DNA of 64,000 nucleotides from Flaccisagitta enflata (GCA_965153355.1 OZ231128.1:40672001-40736000), one strand, 5' to 3'; numbered from the stretch's first letter, positions 49,266 through 55,790 are shown. The notes: generated by a model not told the origin, from the sequence alone. Program-made: numbers and translations.

Positions 49266-52200
49266 ATCGTTGCCGTCAAATTGTTGTCATTTGGTTGTCA
49301 TGGTTGCTTTGGTAGGTATAGTTATTATTGATGTTTAACCGACAACTGCCTCCAAAAGCTTGACGGATAGAAATCTTCGCTCTTGAAGTAAAAACAGAAT
49401 CGGCAGCTACAAAAGCGTGTCATCCTCTTTATCCACTCCATCAACATCGTCGGCAGCAGTGACAGCAGCAGCGGAGGAAGTCAGTGCGGCAGCAGCATCT
49501 CATACAGGTGGAGGAGACGGCGAGAAAAGCAAAATCGATGGCAAGAAAAAGCAACATCAATGGCAAGAAAGGTGCGGGAAGAGGAGGAGGTGACGGTGAC
49601 AAAGAGGAAGGCGGAGGAGGAGGAGTAGATGGAAGCAGAATGGCTAATCCCTCAATGTTTCAATCATTACAAGCTCCGCCAAACAAAAGAGGACGACCTC
49701 AAAACAAGGCCGGATACACGGCCAATACCAGTCGCGGACGGGTGGGCAGGGGCGGAAATGCGCATTTTCCCACTTCTTGACTCGTGCTCACCAACGGACC
49801 AACGGACCAACATACGGACGGACAGACGGACGGACAAAGCCTCTTATAGAGCCGCTTGTCTGGGACTAAAAAGGAACGGAAGCTACAGACGGATCAATAA
49901 TTTAGCGTGTGGAGGCACCAAAAGTTTTAGCACCCCCCCCCCCAGGCCAAACGGCTTTTAACCGGTTTTCACTCTTGGGACATCTCTGGATACCTTGGGA
50001 AAATTGATATGGTGCCACCGAGGCGATTTTTAAAATTCAACCGTTCACCACCTAAAGGTTAACCACCCATTGCCCACCCTGAAGCCACCCCTGAGGTCAA
50101 AAAAATCGAAAAGATTTATTTCCCAAAATCTGAAATTTTTTCCACAGAATTTGGTATAATGGTGTCTTGAGCAATGGAAAAACCTGTTTCTACGGCCCAA
50201 AGGAACATATTCCGCCAAAAAATTGAGGTTTTTCAAGACATGGTCTAATCAGAATTTGGTAAAGATTGACACTTGGCTGACAAATTCATATTTTTACGCA
50301 AAAAAATCCTGAAGAAAAGACTTAAAAATGTAATTAAGTATCGCTTGAGACATCAGTGCACACAATCTGGTTGAGAAAAATACATTTTTTCCGATTTTTT
50401 AGGCCTCCGGGTGGCTCCAGGGTGGGCAAGGGGGGTTAATAGTTGAAATTGGAAAATTGCCTCAGTGGCGCCATATCAATTCTCTCAAGGTATCCAGAGA
50501 TGCCCAATTATTGATCCGTCTGTACTACACATTGGAAAGGCAAAACAAAGTCGAAGGCGGAAAAGGAGGTTCCATCCGTTTTTTTGTTCAATTCAATGAG
50601 TTCGTGGCAACGATTGTGCAAGAATACCAGGAATTGCCATCATTAGAAAACATGCTCTACAAATACTTTCTCGACAAAGGGCAGGGAAAGTTGATGCTCA
50701 GCCTTTCAATTATCGCGTGGATGGACCCAGACTTCTTAGAAAATGAGCAGGGGTGTATAAAGTTGAGTGGCTTTTGATTTTATTCCCCCCCCCCCTGCAT
50801 TTGATTTTCTTCCCCGCGACGCCGGTTTCTATCCAAGCGTGCATGTAGAAAAGAAAAAAAAAGATCCAACTCGATCGAACTTGTGCATTGTTCACGTGAA
50901 AAAAGAAGCCGATGAAAACAAACGAGGCAAGATACACGGCTACCCAAGCTGCGTGTCCGTGGGCAGGAACAGTGCTGGAGAAGGTCACTAAGGCATTAGG
51001 GCAGGAGCAGTAAACTTATAAAGCTAGAAAATACTGTTAAAGTTTAAACTGAAGCAGCCGACTGACTGACCAACCATCCAACCAACTGCATAGCATAGCA
51101 CGTGACTAAGAGGGGGTTTCTAGTCAGAGACAATCGCATTTTTAACGGGCCACTTGGTCGCTCGTTTGCTAGCACCGCTTACTCCATTCACTCGCTGTGC
51201 AGCGCTCTGCTTTGCCAAGCTCGCTTTACTCGCTAACTCATTCACAGGCTCGCTAATTCACTTCACTCACTCCCTCATGGGACAGTAAAATTCATTAATA
51301 GGTGTTCACGCTGTGAACACGTTTCGCGGGAACAGACACGTTTTTCATCTTCACTAGAAACACGCCCGAAATACGCTAGATGCACAGCTTCACCAGTCGA
51401 GCGTTGGTGGGTTGGAGCACTGATGTAGATGGTTTCAAGGGGGTGTGTTTCTTTTTGGGCAGCGGCCCGGAAGGGGTCCATGACCTATGCTTTCACACAT
51501 ATGGGGAATTTTCTCCTCCATCTGTCTGTCCATTCGTCCGTCAGTCCGTCTGTCCGTCCCCCCAGTCTCGATGCCCAAATCCCAGACCCGAGACCCAAAT
51601 CCCAGTCTTGTGCCCCAAATCGTAGCTTCAAGGCCCAAATCCTAGTCTGGAGGCCCAAATCTCAGCCTTGAGGCCCAAAACCTAGCCTGAGGGGATAAAT
51701 CCCACTAAAGAGGCCAAGATCCCAGCCTCGAGGATGAGATTTGGGCCTCCTGGCTAAGATTTGGGCCTTGAGGCTAGGATTTGGGCCATGAGACTGGGAT
51801 TTGGGTCTTGGGACTGGGATTTGGGCCTCAAGACTGGGGAGGGGCGCGAATGGACAGACGGACAGACTGAGGAGAAAATTCCCCATATGTAAAATAGTCG
51901 CAAAATCGTTAGATGGTCAGCGGTACACGTGCCCTGCCTAAGTTGGTTGTGGTTGAAGTTGAGGGGGGAGCAGGGCAGCGGCCCCAAAGGGGTTGATGAC
52001 CCATGCTTTCACACATATGGGGGATTTTCTCCCCCTTCTCCTCCTCCTCCTCCTCCGCCCCTCCCCCTCAAATCCCAGTCTCGAGGCCCAAATTCCAGTC
52101 TCTAGGCCCAAATCCCAGTCTTGAGGCCCAAATCCCAGCCTCAAGGCCCAAATTCTAGCCTCAAGGCCCAAATCCTAGCCTGGAGGCTGAGATTGGGCTT

Positions 52201-54320
52201 CAAGGCAGGGATCTGGCCCTCTTGCCTGAGATTTTGACCTTGAGGCTGAGATTTGGGCTTCAAGACTGAAATCTGGGCCTCCAGGCTAGGATTTGGGCCT
52301 TGAGGCTAGAATTTGGGCCTTGAGGCTGGGATTTGGGCCTCAAGACTGGGATTTGGGCCTCCAGACTGGAATTTGGGCCTTGAGACTGGGATCTGAGGGG
52401 TGGACGTAGGAGGAGGAGAAGGAGAAGGAGGAGAAAATCCCCCATATGTGTGAAAGCATGGGTCATCGACCCCTTTGCCCGCTGCCCATAAGCATAGGTC
52501 ATCGACCTCTTCGGGGCCGCTGCCCTGCTCCCCCCTCAACTTCAACCACAACCTACTTAGGCAGGGCACGGGTACCGCTGACCATCTAATGCTTTTGCGA
52601 CTATTGCGACTATTACATATCAAATGTTCGTGGTTAGCGTCGTTTTGTGTTGTGTTACCGAGCTCAACCAATCAGTCCCCCTGTAACCCCCCCCTTCCCC
52701 GCCTCTCTTTTTAGGGCATTGTTTACTTCTTACGATGAAGCTGTTTACTTGTATTTATTACGTTGCGCATTAGTTTTAAACTTTTACGCTGTTTCCCTTT
52801 TTGGGCAGCGGCCCCAAAGGGGACGAAGTCCTGTAGAACACAGGGGACTTTCGTTCGTTCGTTCGTTCGTTTCTCCGTTTGTTTGTCCCCCCAGGCCCTC
52901 TCAGGCCTGAAATCTGCCTTCTCAGGCCTAAAATCTGCCTTCTCAGGCCTGAAATCTGCCCTCTCAAGCCTTGAATCTGCCCTCTTTGGCCTGAAATTTG
53001 CCCTCTCAGGCCTGAAACCTGTCCTCTCAGGCTTTGAATCTGCCCTCTCAGGCCTGAAATCTGCCCTCTCAGATCCAAGGCCTAAGAGGGCAGATTTCAG
53101 GCCTGAGAAGGGAGATTTTAGGCCTGAGAGGGCAGGTTTCAAGCCTAAGAGGACCTGGGGGGGCGGACGGACGGAGAAACGAACGAACGAACGAACGAAC
53201 GAAAGTCCCCTGTGTTCTACAGGACTTCGTCCCCTTCGGGGCCGCTGCCCTGCCTCCCATTGCAATCTACAACCATGCAAAGCAGGGCAACGGGTATCGC
53301 TGACCACATATTGCCCTTGGGCGACCTGTTCAATTTAAATCAATTTTAAAACTCTTTACCCTAAAAATTCTCTTTTAATGAAATTTACAATATCTAAAAT
53401 GATATTTGAAAACGATGTAATGATCAATGTTTTAATTCAGTTTCAAGCGGTACTAATACATGCCGTTAATGGAAAGATAAGTTGAATGATAAATACGTCT
53501 TTAGTCACGGTTGAAAGCTTCTATGAGTGGCTTTGTCCGCCCGTCCGTTGTTCCGTCGGTCCATGGTGAGCCTCCAAATTGTACATACATACACGGCATC
53601 GGCAGTGTATCTGGCCTCGTTTGTACGGAAGTTAGCTCAAATTGTCTCTAAAGATTTGTCGATCATTCGTTGGGAGAATTCAAGGACAAGTCAAGGACAA
53701 GTCAAGGACAAATCAGGACAACATTTGGATAATTAAGACCAATAAAGGATTATATCCGAGTACTTGGTGTCACTTGAGGCGATGAAAAGGAGGCATTCAA
53801 TGGGCATTTGGGTGAATAGTGTCAAAGGATTTTGTCAAAATATCCATCATGTCATACTGATATGCCGGTAGCACTTACCGGCCTCCTGCAATAGGAATTT
53901 TTTTGCACGCATTTTTCCGGCCTGCCCCATAGTATTGGGGACCACCATGCAAAGTCTCAAGTCATGGTGTTTTCATTATGCTTCTTCCGATGTCTTTCGA
54001 GGTGTGCAGCGTCACAATGAGACCACAACAGCCCGGCCCGATTACACAACAGCCTGGCCAGATTATGACAACACCACCGAGATGCCGTTCACCACAGAAC
54101 GGCCTGATTATGGCAAATCCACCACCGAGAGTCCGATCATCGAAGGAGGAGAAGTTTTTGGAAAGGCGGAACGGCTTTTGGCAAAATTGGTCGCCGAAGT
54201 TAAAGATGTTGAAAAAGAACAGGATAGGGTCAAAACGCTCGAAAAAAGTAAGCAAGCATACAATGAGCCGTTTTGTGTGTGTGTTTGTGTAAGTGAGTGA
54301 GTGAATGAGTGAGTGAGTGG

Positions 54321-54412
<92 letters not shown>

Positions 54413-55625
54413 ATTTAATGAGAAACGTGTCAATTTGTCAACCAGCTGCAAAACCTGCGACAAAACATTAAGACATTCTTTTTCATGTGATATTAGTTGT
54501 TGAAGACGAGCTTCATCCTGTACGATTGATTGGTCGATACGGAAAAAAAAGCAACATCGAAGGAAGATTAGAAGTTTTTGTAAATGGCGTTTGGGGGACT
54601 GTTTGTGATGATGGCCAGGTACAGTACTGACAACAACTTGAAAGGTACTTGGGGGACTGTCTGTGATGATGGCCAGCCACAGTACTGATAATGATGTTAA
54701 AGGCACTTGGGGGACTGTCTGTGATGATGGCAAGCTACAGTACTGATAACAACGTAAAAGGCACTTGGGGGACTGTCTGTGATGATGGCCAACTACAGTA
54801 CTGACAACAATGTCAAAGGCACTTGGGGGACTGTCTGTAATGATGACCAGTTACAGTACTGTTAACAACATTGAAGGCACTTGGGGGACTATTTGTGTGT
54901 CAAGATGGCCACATACAGTCAATGACACTTGGGGGACTGTCTGTGATTATGGCCAAGTATAGTACTGTTGACAACATTAATGGCACTTTGGAGACTCTGT
55001 GATGATGGCCAGTAACAGTACTGATAAAATGTCAATGGAAGAGGGAGAAATAAAAGTGAGAATTTTTTTTTTTTACTCACGGATTGGCGACTCAATGAAG
55101 GGGTACGTCGATCCATCTGTTGGTCTGTTGATTTGGCGGTCTGTCTGCAGGTTTACAATGCAATAGTCGCAAACTGAAGGAATGCACATTTCTGGTTGTT
55201 TATTCTTGGTTTATGTTTAGAGGGGGTAGGTGGTGCCCCTGCCCACCCATCTGTATCAAAGTTGTTATCCCGTGTCTATTGTTTATTTGGTTTATATTTT
55301 TTATCTCTCCTATATTTTCATCGACAAAAAACGCAAATCAGTGAGTGATTACAAGATTATTCACAATTTATAAAATCCAGCTCCTATCTTGATTTAACAG
55401 GAGCGTAAGCACACTATAGCATATGTGGTGTGCAGGATGCTTGGCACTCACGCAGGCGTCGCCATCCAAGGTGATGCTCACCGATTCCACGGGACAAAGT
55501 TGCCTATTGTGATGGACGACGTCGACTGCAGAGGACACGAAAGGTCCATCCAAGATTGTCCCAGAAGAGAATCGGGACACAATTGTGATCACTCCGAGGA
55601 TGTCGCCATCAAATGCGGGTTTTAA
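39920..55625 (+). CDS. Secreted four-SRCR-domain protein (8-exon gene model)
   Basis: Reconstructed from exons 39920-39989, 41668-41780, 46732-47052, 47548-47886, 48119-48445, 54010-54247, 54497-54618 and 55401-55625. Every junction has GT/AG ends and phases match (1,0,0,0,0,1,0). The lengths sum to 1755 nt, giving 584 residues plus stop. Order: signal peptide (about residues 1-19), Thr/Pro/Trp-rich linker (to 61), SRCR1 (62-168), SRCR2 (169-281), SRCR3 (282-390), Thr/Pro-rich plus charged-helix linker (391-477), SRCR4 (478-584, ending at the stop). Each SRCR has the WGTVCDD core and six cysteines, the group-A pattern. SRCR proteins are typically secreted or surface ligand-binding proteins, often in innate recognition or matrix; the ligand here is unknown. 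No transmembrane segment is visible, so a secreted product is likely. I cannot exclude further alternative exons in the large introns. Confidence 0.85.
40026..40355 (-). mobile_element. Family A element with minisatellite core, truncated
   Basis: Starts AACAAGCCCAAAAGGCCAAC with hairpin GCCC...GGCC and box AGTCGCGTGC. A CCTT/CTTC microsatellite and a roughly 10-bp TACCCTAAAG minisatellite (40195-40350) follow. The terminal AGTCGCG box was not found. Confidence 0.6.
40503..40690 (+). repeat. Family D repeat, left part
   Basis: Matches 51133-51300 (GGGCTACTTGGTCGCTTG, GCTCACTTGC strings, CACTCCCTTGTGGGACGG). Its right end reappears at 41565-41640 (TTCACGCTGTAAACAC, CACTAGAAACACGCCC), so 40690-41560 is inserted material. 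Confidence 0.5.
40841..41431. mobile_element. 591-bp Tc1/mariner-type MITE
   Basis: Ends CAGTGCGATGCATAAAAAAA and its exact inverse over 26 bp, flanked by TA on both sides (40839-40840, 41432-41433). The inside contains the CATAACTCTTAAAC / GACTCAAATGGAAG dispersed motif and no transposase. It is nested inside family D. Confidence 0.85.
41668..41780 (+). CDS. SRCR gene exon 2: Thr/Pro/Trp-rich linker
   Basis: The acceptor ATCTTATTCAG precedes 41668 and the donor GTGAGT starts at 41781. The exon enters in phase 1 and exits in phase 0, fitting its neighbours. It encodes an acidic/basic start ([11 protein letters not shown]) and then a Thr/Pro/Trp stretch ([17 protein letters not shown]), likely an extended and possibly O-glycosylated spacer. 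The TTAWP motif recurs in the second linker exon at 54010-54247, suggesting the two linkers share an origin. Confidence 0.72.
41781..43150. other. SRCR intron 2, AT-rich, partial elements only
   Basis: No gene seen. It holds one end of the CAGTAGATMTCGTCTAGACTT element at about 42496 (partner copy 45272-46436, shared to about 42780), a copy of the AACTTCTAAACGGTTTGAG motif at 42205, and a family A 3' remnant at 42795-42870 (GGACGGACAAAGCCTCTTAT). Confidence 0.5.
43151..43290 (-). mobile_element. Compact complete family A element
   Basis: 140 bp: AACAAGGCCGGATACACGGC, internal AGTCGCGGACGG, GGGCAGGGGCAG, CTACCGACCGACCGAC, terminal GTCCGCGACTA. The internal and terminal boxes are exact inverses. 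Confidence 0.85.
43330..43560 (+). repeat. Intron segment duplicated at 47155-47345
   Basis: About 190 bp similar in the same orientation. It may be the relic of an SRCR exon-intron unit whose exon was lost, or an ordinary dispersed repeat. Confidence 0.6.
43698..43917 (-). mobile_element. Complete family A element, ACGGACCA core
   Basis: AACAAGTGACGCAGGG, internal GTTGCGGATGGG, six ACGGACCA-like units, terminal TGTCCGCAACT. The box pair has changed in step: GTTGCGGA faces TCCGCAAC. Confidence 0.85.
44083..44592. mobile_element. Family B element
   Basis: Left GGTCAGCGGTACCCGATGCC, then GCAGGGCAGCGGCCCC and ACACAGGGGGGAATTTTGAG. The right arm is the inverse, ending GGGGCCGCTGCCCAAAAA. The core is GGTCTGGAGGGCTGATTTGA-like 20-bp units. 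It has the same architecture as 15116-15655, inverted. Confidence 0.75.
44761..45218 (-). mobile_element. Complete family A element with minisatellite core
   Basis: AACAAGCCCAAGAGGGCAAC carries hairpin GCCC-aaga-GGGC. Internal AGTTGCGTGTG, core AAAATACC and TACCCTAAAG repeats (45000-45130), terminal GTCGCGTGCACGCGACTA. Confidence 0.8.
45272..46436. mobile_element. 1165-bp terminal-inverted-repeat element, TA target
   Basis: Ends CAGTAGATCTCGTCTAGACT and its inverse, about 50 bp similar, flanked by TA. Subterminal blocks (CCATGGAAACACAT, TTTCCCACAGTATG) are also inverted internally. No transposase ORF; short open frames look random. Confidence 0.75.
46451..46640 (+). mobile_element. Half of a family B element
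   Basis: TTTTTGGGTGGCGGCCCCGA, CTATGCTTTCACATGTGGAG, a Y-rich stretch and four AAATCCCAG-like units. The inverted arm is absent. It ends about 90 bp before SRCR exon 3. Confidence 0.6.
46732..47052 (+). CDS. SRCR gene exon 3: SRCR domain 1
   Basis: A symmetric phase 0-0 exon of 107 codons lies between acceptor TTTTGCATCACAG and donor GTAAGT. It holds a complete SRCR domain: start IRLVNGRG, then [47 protein letters not shown] and DAGVICT. Six cysteines (TVC, VIC, LNC, FEC, HNC, VIC) match group A. It is closest in sequence to the 48119 exon, and all three single-exon domains look like products of exon duplication. The donor is followed within 10 bp by a family-B-like sequence (see 47058). Confidence 0.88.
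47058..47125 (+). repeat. Family-B-like sequence just after SRCR exon 3
   Basis: CTTTTTGGGCAGCAGCGCC, AAAGCCTGTAAAACTCAGG. The same sequence lies at the same distance from the donor at 47893 and 48453, and matches the family B terminus (TTTTTGGGCAGCGGCCCC, AAGTCCTGTAGAACACAGG). Confidence 0.65.
47155..47345 (+). repeat. Copy of the intron segment also found at 43330-43560
   Basis: Shares ATAACACAACCCTGA, ATGTCAGTCACA-like, TTTCAAATTTCTTTCACACA and AAAATCTCCTAT with 43330-43560. Both lie in introns of the SRCR gene. Confidence 0.65.
47350..47508 (-). mobile_element. Family A element in SRCR intron
   Basis: AACAAGGCCGGATACACGGC, internal AGTTGCGGATAG, ACCGACCAACC core, terminal GTCGCGTGTCTGCGACT. 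It lies 39 bp upstream of the exon 4 acceptor. Confidence 0.8.
47548..47886 (+). CDS. SRCR gene exon 4: SRCR domain 2
   Basis: A phase 0-0 exon of 113 codons with acceptor TTTTGCATCACAG (the same last 13 bp as upstream of domain 1) and donor GTTAGT. The domain reads [66 protein letters not shown] and DAGVICE. It has six cysteines. It is the most diverged of the three single-exon domains, with insertions after the GFGFDFG stretch and after RCTRGQ. Confidence 0.88.
47893..47960 (+). repeat. Family-B-like sequence just after SRCR exon 4
   Basis: GTTTTTGGGCAGCTGCCTC and AAGTCTTGTAAAACACAGG, starting 7 bp after the exon. Confidence 0.65.
48119..48445 (+). CDS. SRCR gene exon 5: SRCR domain 3
   Basis: A phase 0-0 exon of 109 codons with acceptor CTATTCAATTCAG and donor GTAAGT. 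The domain reads [69 protein letters not shown] and DAGVICT, with six cysteines. The next exon is 5.56 kb away because a large inverted-repeat element sits in this intron. Confidence 0.88.
48453..48520 (+). repeat. Family-B-like sequence just after SRCR exon 5
   Basis: CTTTTTAGGGCAGCAGTGCC and AAGTCCTGTGAAAAACATG. The next 50 bp (TTAATGTTAAAATAAAG, ATTCATGATTA) also match the intron after exon 4, showing that intron sequence was duplicated with the exon. Confidence 0.65.
48684..48687 (+). other. Left copy of target site CAGC with orphaned splice acceptor
   Basis: The strong tract TTTTTTTTCTGTTCAG ends at 48686 and looks like the original acceptor of the exon now at 54010. The TE insertion separated the two. 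If still used, it would lead into the element and to a stop after 16 codons. Confidence 0.65.
49080..49262 (+). repeat. (GTT)n microsatellites
   Basis: Two GTT tracts (about 49080-49158 and 49201-49262) each follow a copy of GTAGTGACTCGTAGCGTGC, so a roughly 110-bp unit containing the tract was duplicated. Confidence 0.85.
49370..49702 (+). pseudogene. Coding-like segment inside the 5.3-kb element
   Basis: One frame is open from 49370 to 49593 with a Ser/Ala-rich then Gly/Lys-rich composition ([20 protein letters not shown], then [15 protein letters not shown]). Another open frame starting at 49484 continues as [20 protein letters not shown] to [11 protein letters not shown], ending in an AT-hook-like KRGRP. 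It is broken at 49703 by a family A insertion. Unrecognised; it may be a captured or decayed gene fragment, or simple-sequence coincidence. Confidence 0.3.
49703..49868 (-). mobile_element. Family A element
   Basis: Opens AACAAGGCCGGATACACGGC with internal box AGTCGCGGACG, then an ACGGACCA/ACGGACGG core and terminal TGGGACTAAA. It is nested in the 5.3-kb element and interrupts the coding-like segment upstream. Confidence 0.7.
49975..50507. mobile_element. Inverted-repeat element nested in the 5.3-kb element
   Basis: The left arm runs from TTGGGACATCTCTGGATACC and the right arm is its inverse, ending GGTATCCAGAGATGCCCAA. Similarity covers about 130 bp per arm, including the GGGTGGC/GCCACCC boxes. 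The interior is AT-rich without a convincing ORF. Confidence 0.65.
50508..50750 (+). pseudogene. Coding-like segment of unknown family inside the 5.3-kb element
   Basis: An uninterrupted frame reads [20 protein letters not shown], then [40 protein letters not shown] and [20 protein letters not shown]. Composition and hydrophobic spacing look like a folded, mainly helical protein. It starts where the inverted-repeat element 49975-50507 ends and stops where a family E repeat (GGGGTGTATA) begins, so it is probably an interrupted exon or retrocopy. A further basic stretch ([20 protein letters not shown]) follows at 50845-50925. I do not recognise the family. Confidence 0.5.
50751..50830 (+). repeat. 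Family E dispersed repeat
   Basis: GGGGTGTATA...TTTTGATTTTATTCCCC followed by TTTGATTTTCTTCCCCGCG. The inverse of the same block occurs at 41495-41560, and a shorter related copy at 40668-40700. Confidence 0.45.
50930..51108 (-). mobile_element. Diverged family A element
   Basis: AACGAGGCAAGATACACGGC start, GGGCAGGAACAG box, CTGACCAACCATCC core and a CACGTGACTAAG end. Confidence 0.6.
51133..51375 (+). repeat. Family D repeat (CTTGGTCGCT...ACACGCCC)
   Basis: Shares GGGCCACTTGGTCGCTCG, strings of CTCAC/GCTCGC and the end CACTAGAAACACGCCC with a second copy at 40503-41640, where newer elements interrupt it. Confidence 0.55.
51454..51888. mobile_element. Family B element, inverted arms around AAATCCCAG repeats
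   Basis: Starts TTTTTGGGCAGCGGCCCGGA and carries CATATGGGGAATTTTCTCC with its inverse near 51880. The core is a roughly 20-bp CCCAAATCCCAGTCTCGAGG-like tandem array that itself inverts near 51725. Confidence 0.6.
51911..52587. mobile_element. Family B palindrome
   Basis: AGATGGTCAGCGGTAC at 51911 is mirrored by GGTACCGCTGACCATCT at 52587. About 100 bp per arm match closely, including GCAGGGCAGCGGCCCC and its inverse, and the CATATGGGGGATTTTCTCC box is also inverted (52014, 52432). The core is 20-bp AAATCCCAGTC/GACTGGGATTT repeats. Confidence 0.75.
52796..53310. mobile_element. Family B element with CTCTCAGGCCTGAAATCTGC core
   Basis: Left arm GGGCAGCGGCCCCAAAGGGG, ACACAGGGGACTTTCG and (TTCG)n. 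Right arm is its inverse ending in GGGGCCGCTGCCC, followed by AGCAGGGCAACGGGTATCGC. The core is about ten imperfect 20-bp units that switch orientation at about 53080. Confidence 0.75.
53503..53622 (+). mobile_element. Short diverged family A element
   Basis: TTTAGTCACGG start, GTCCGCCCGTCCG core, and GTATCTGGCCTCGTTTG in place of the usual GTATCCGGCCTTGTT. Confidence 0.5.
54010..54247 (+). CDS. SRCR gene exon 6: Thr/Pro linker and charged helix
   Basis: It starts right after the CAG at 54007-54009 and ends at donor GTAAGC. Entry is phase 0 and exit is phase 1, as its neighbours require. The first half repeats RPDY/WPDY and TT motifs ([33 protein letters not shown]), with likely N-glycosylation sites NET and NTT. 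The second half ([20 protein letters not shown] plus [10 protein letters not shown]) is a charged, probably coiled-coil helix. The acceptor AG lies inside the duplicated target site of the element at 48688-54006. Confidence 0.78.
54321..54411 (+). repeat. (GT)n microsatellite in SRCR intron 6
   Basis: About 45 GT units, preceded by GAGTGAGTGA repeats. Confidence 0.95.
54497..54618 (+). CDS. SRCR gene exon 7: first part of SRCR domain 4
   Basis: The acceptor ATGTGATATTAG leaves TT to complete the split codon from the previous exon. The exon reads [17 protein letters not shown] and ends [16 protein letters not shown], before donor GTACAG. Splitting an SRCR domain shortly after the CDDG motif over two exons is typical of group A domains and differs from the three single-exon domains upstream. 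The last 27 nt of this exon seed the 58-bp tandem repeat that follows. Confidence 0.82.
54592..55020 (+). repeat. 58-bp tandem repeat derived from the exon 7/intron junction
   Basis: TGGGGGACTGT recurs at 54592, 54650, 54708, 54766, 54824, 54882 and 54930, with a last diverged unit at 54989. The spacing is 58 bp with one 48-bp interval. Each unit contains the end of the SRCR exon (GGGGGACTGTCTGTGATGAT) plus the first intron bases (ACAGTACTGAC). Only the first unit keeps a donor CAG|GTACAG; others have CC, CT or TT in place of GT. Confidence 0.9.
55401..55625 (+). CDS. SRCR gene exon 8: end of SRCR domain 4 and stop
   Basis: The acceptor CTTGATTTAACAG precedes GAG at 55401. Phase 0 joins CDDGQ to [15 protein letters not shown]. 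The exon then reads [35 protein letters not shown] and TAA. Cysteines VVC, VDC, QDC, HNC and IKC complete the six-cysteine set with TVC from exon 7. The protein ends with the domain, so there is no tail or membrane anchor. The 3' part is repeated four times in tandem. Confidence 0.85.
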   Translation, partial: ERKHTIAYVVCRMLGTHAGVAIQGDAHRFHGTKLPIVMDDVDCRGHERSIQDCPRRESGHNCDHSEDVAIKCGF

Positions 55626-55790
55626 GGGGACACAATTGTGGTCACTCCAAGGATGTCGCCATCAAATGCGGGTTTTAAGGGGACATAATTGTGGTCACTC
55701 CGAGGATGTCGTAATCAAATGCGGGTTTTAAGGGGACACAATTGTGATCACTCCGAGGATGTCGCCATCAAATGCGGGTTTTAAATTTAG
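55574..55790 (+). repeat. 53-bp tandem repeat of the last coding bases and stop codon
   Basis: GGGACACAATTGTG starts at 55574, 55627, 55680 and 55733. Each unit ends with AAATGCGGGTTTTAA, the codons for KCGF plus stop. The first unit is coding ([16 protein letters not shown]). The other three lie after the stop, out of frame with it because 53 is not a multiple of three. Confidence 0.9.

Larger units (their letters stand above)
48688..54006. mobile_element. 5.3-kb terminal-inverted-repeat element in the SRCR intron, 4-bp target duplication
   Basis: Both ends begin CACACCTCGAAAGACATCGG when read inwards. The arms 48688-48838 and 53868-54006 match with about three differences in the first 66 bp and similarity over about 135 bp. 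The element is flanked by CAGC at 48684-48687 and 54007-54010. Subterminal CTTGTCC/GGACAAG repeats (48900-49020, 53670-53720) are also inverted. The interior holds coding-like segments, family A and B elements and GTT tracts. A 4-bp duplication is known for several DNA transposon superfamilies (for example Sola, Ginger, Chapaev), but no transposase was recognised, so it is not assigned. Confidence 0.82.

Noticed and set aside
52723-53338. Two frames near 190 codons with repeated FRPERAD/LSGLKSA units
   Set aside because: They are the 20-bp tandem core of a family B palindrome read in opposite directions.
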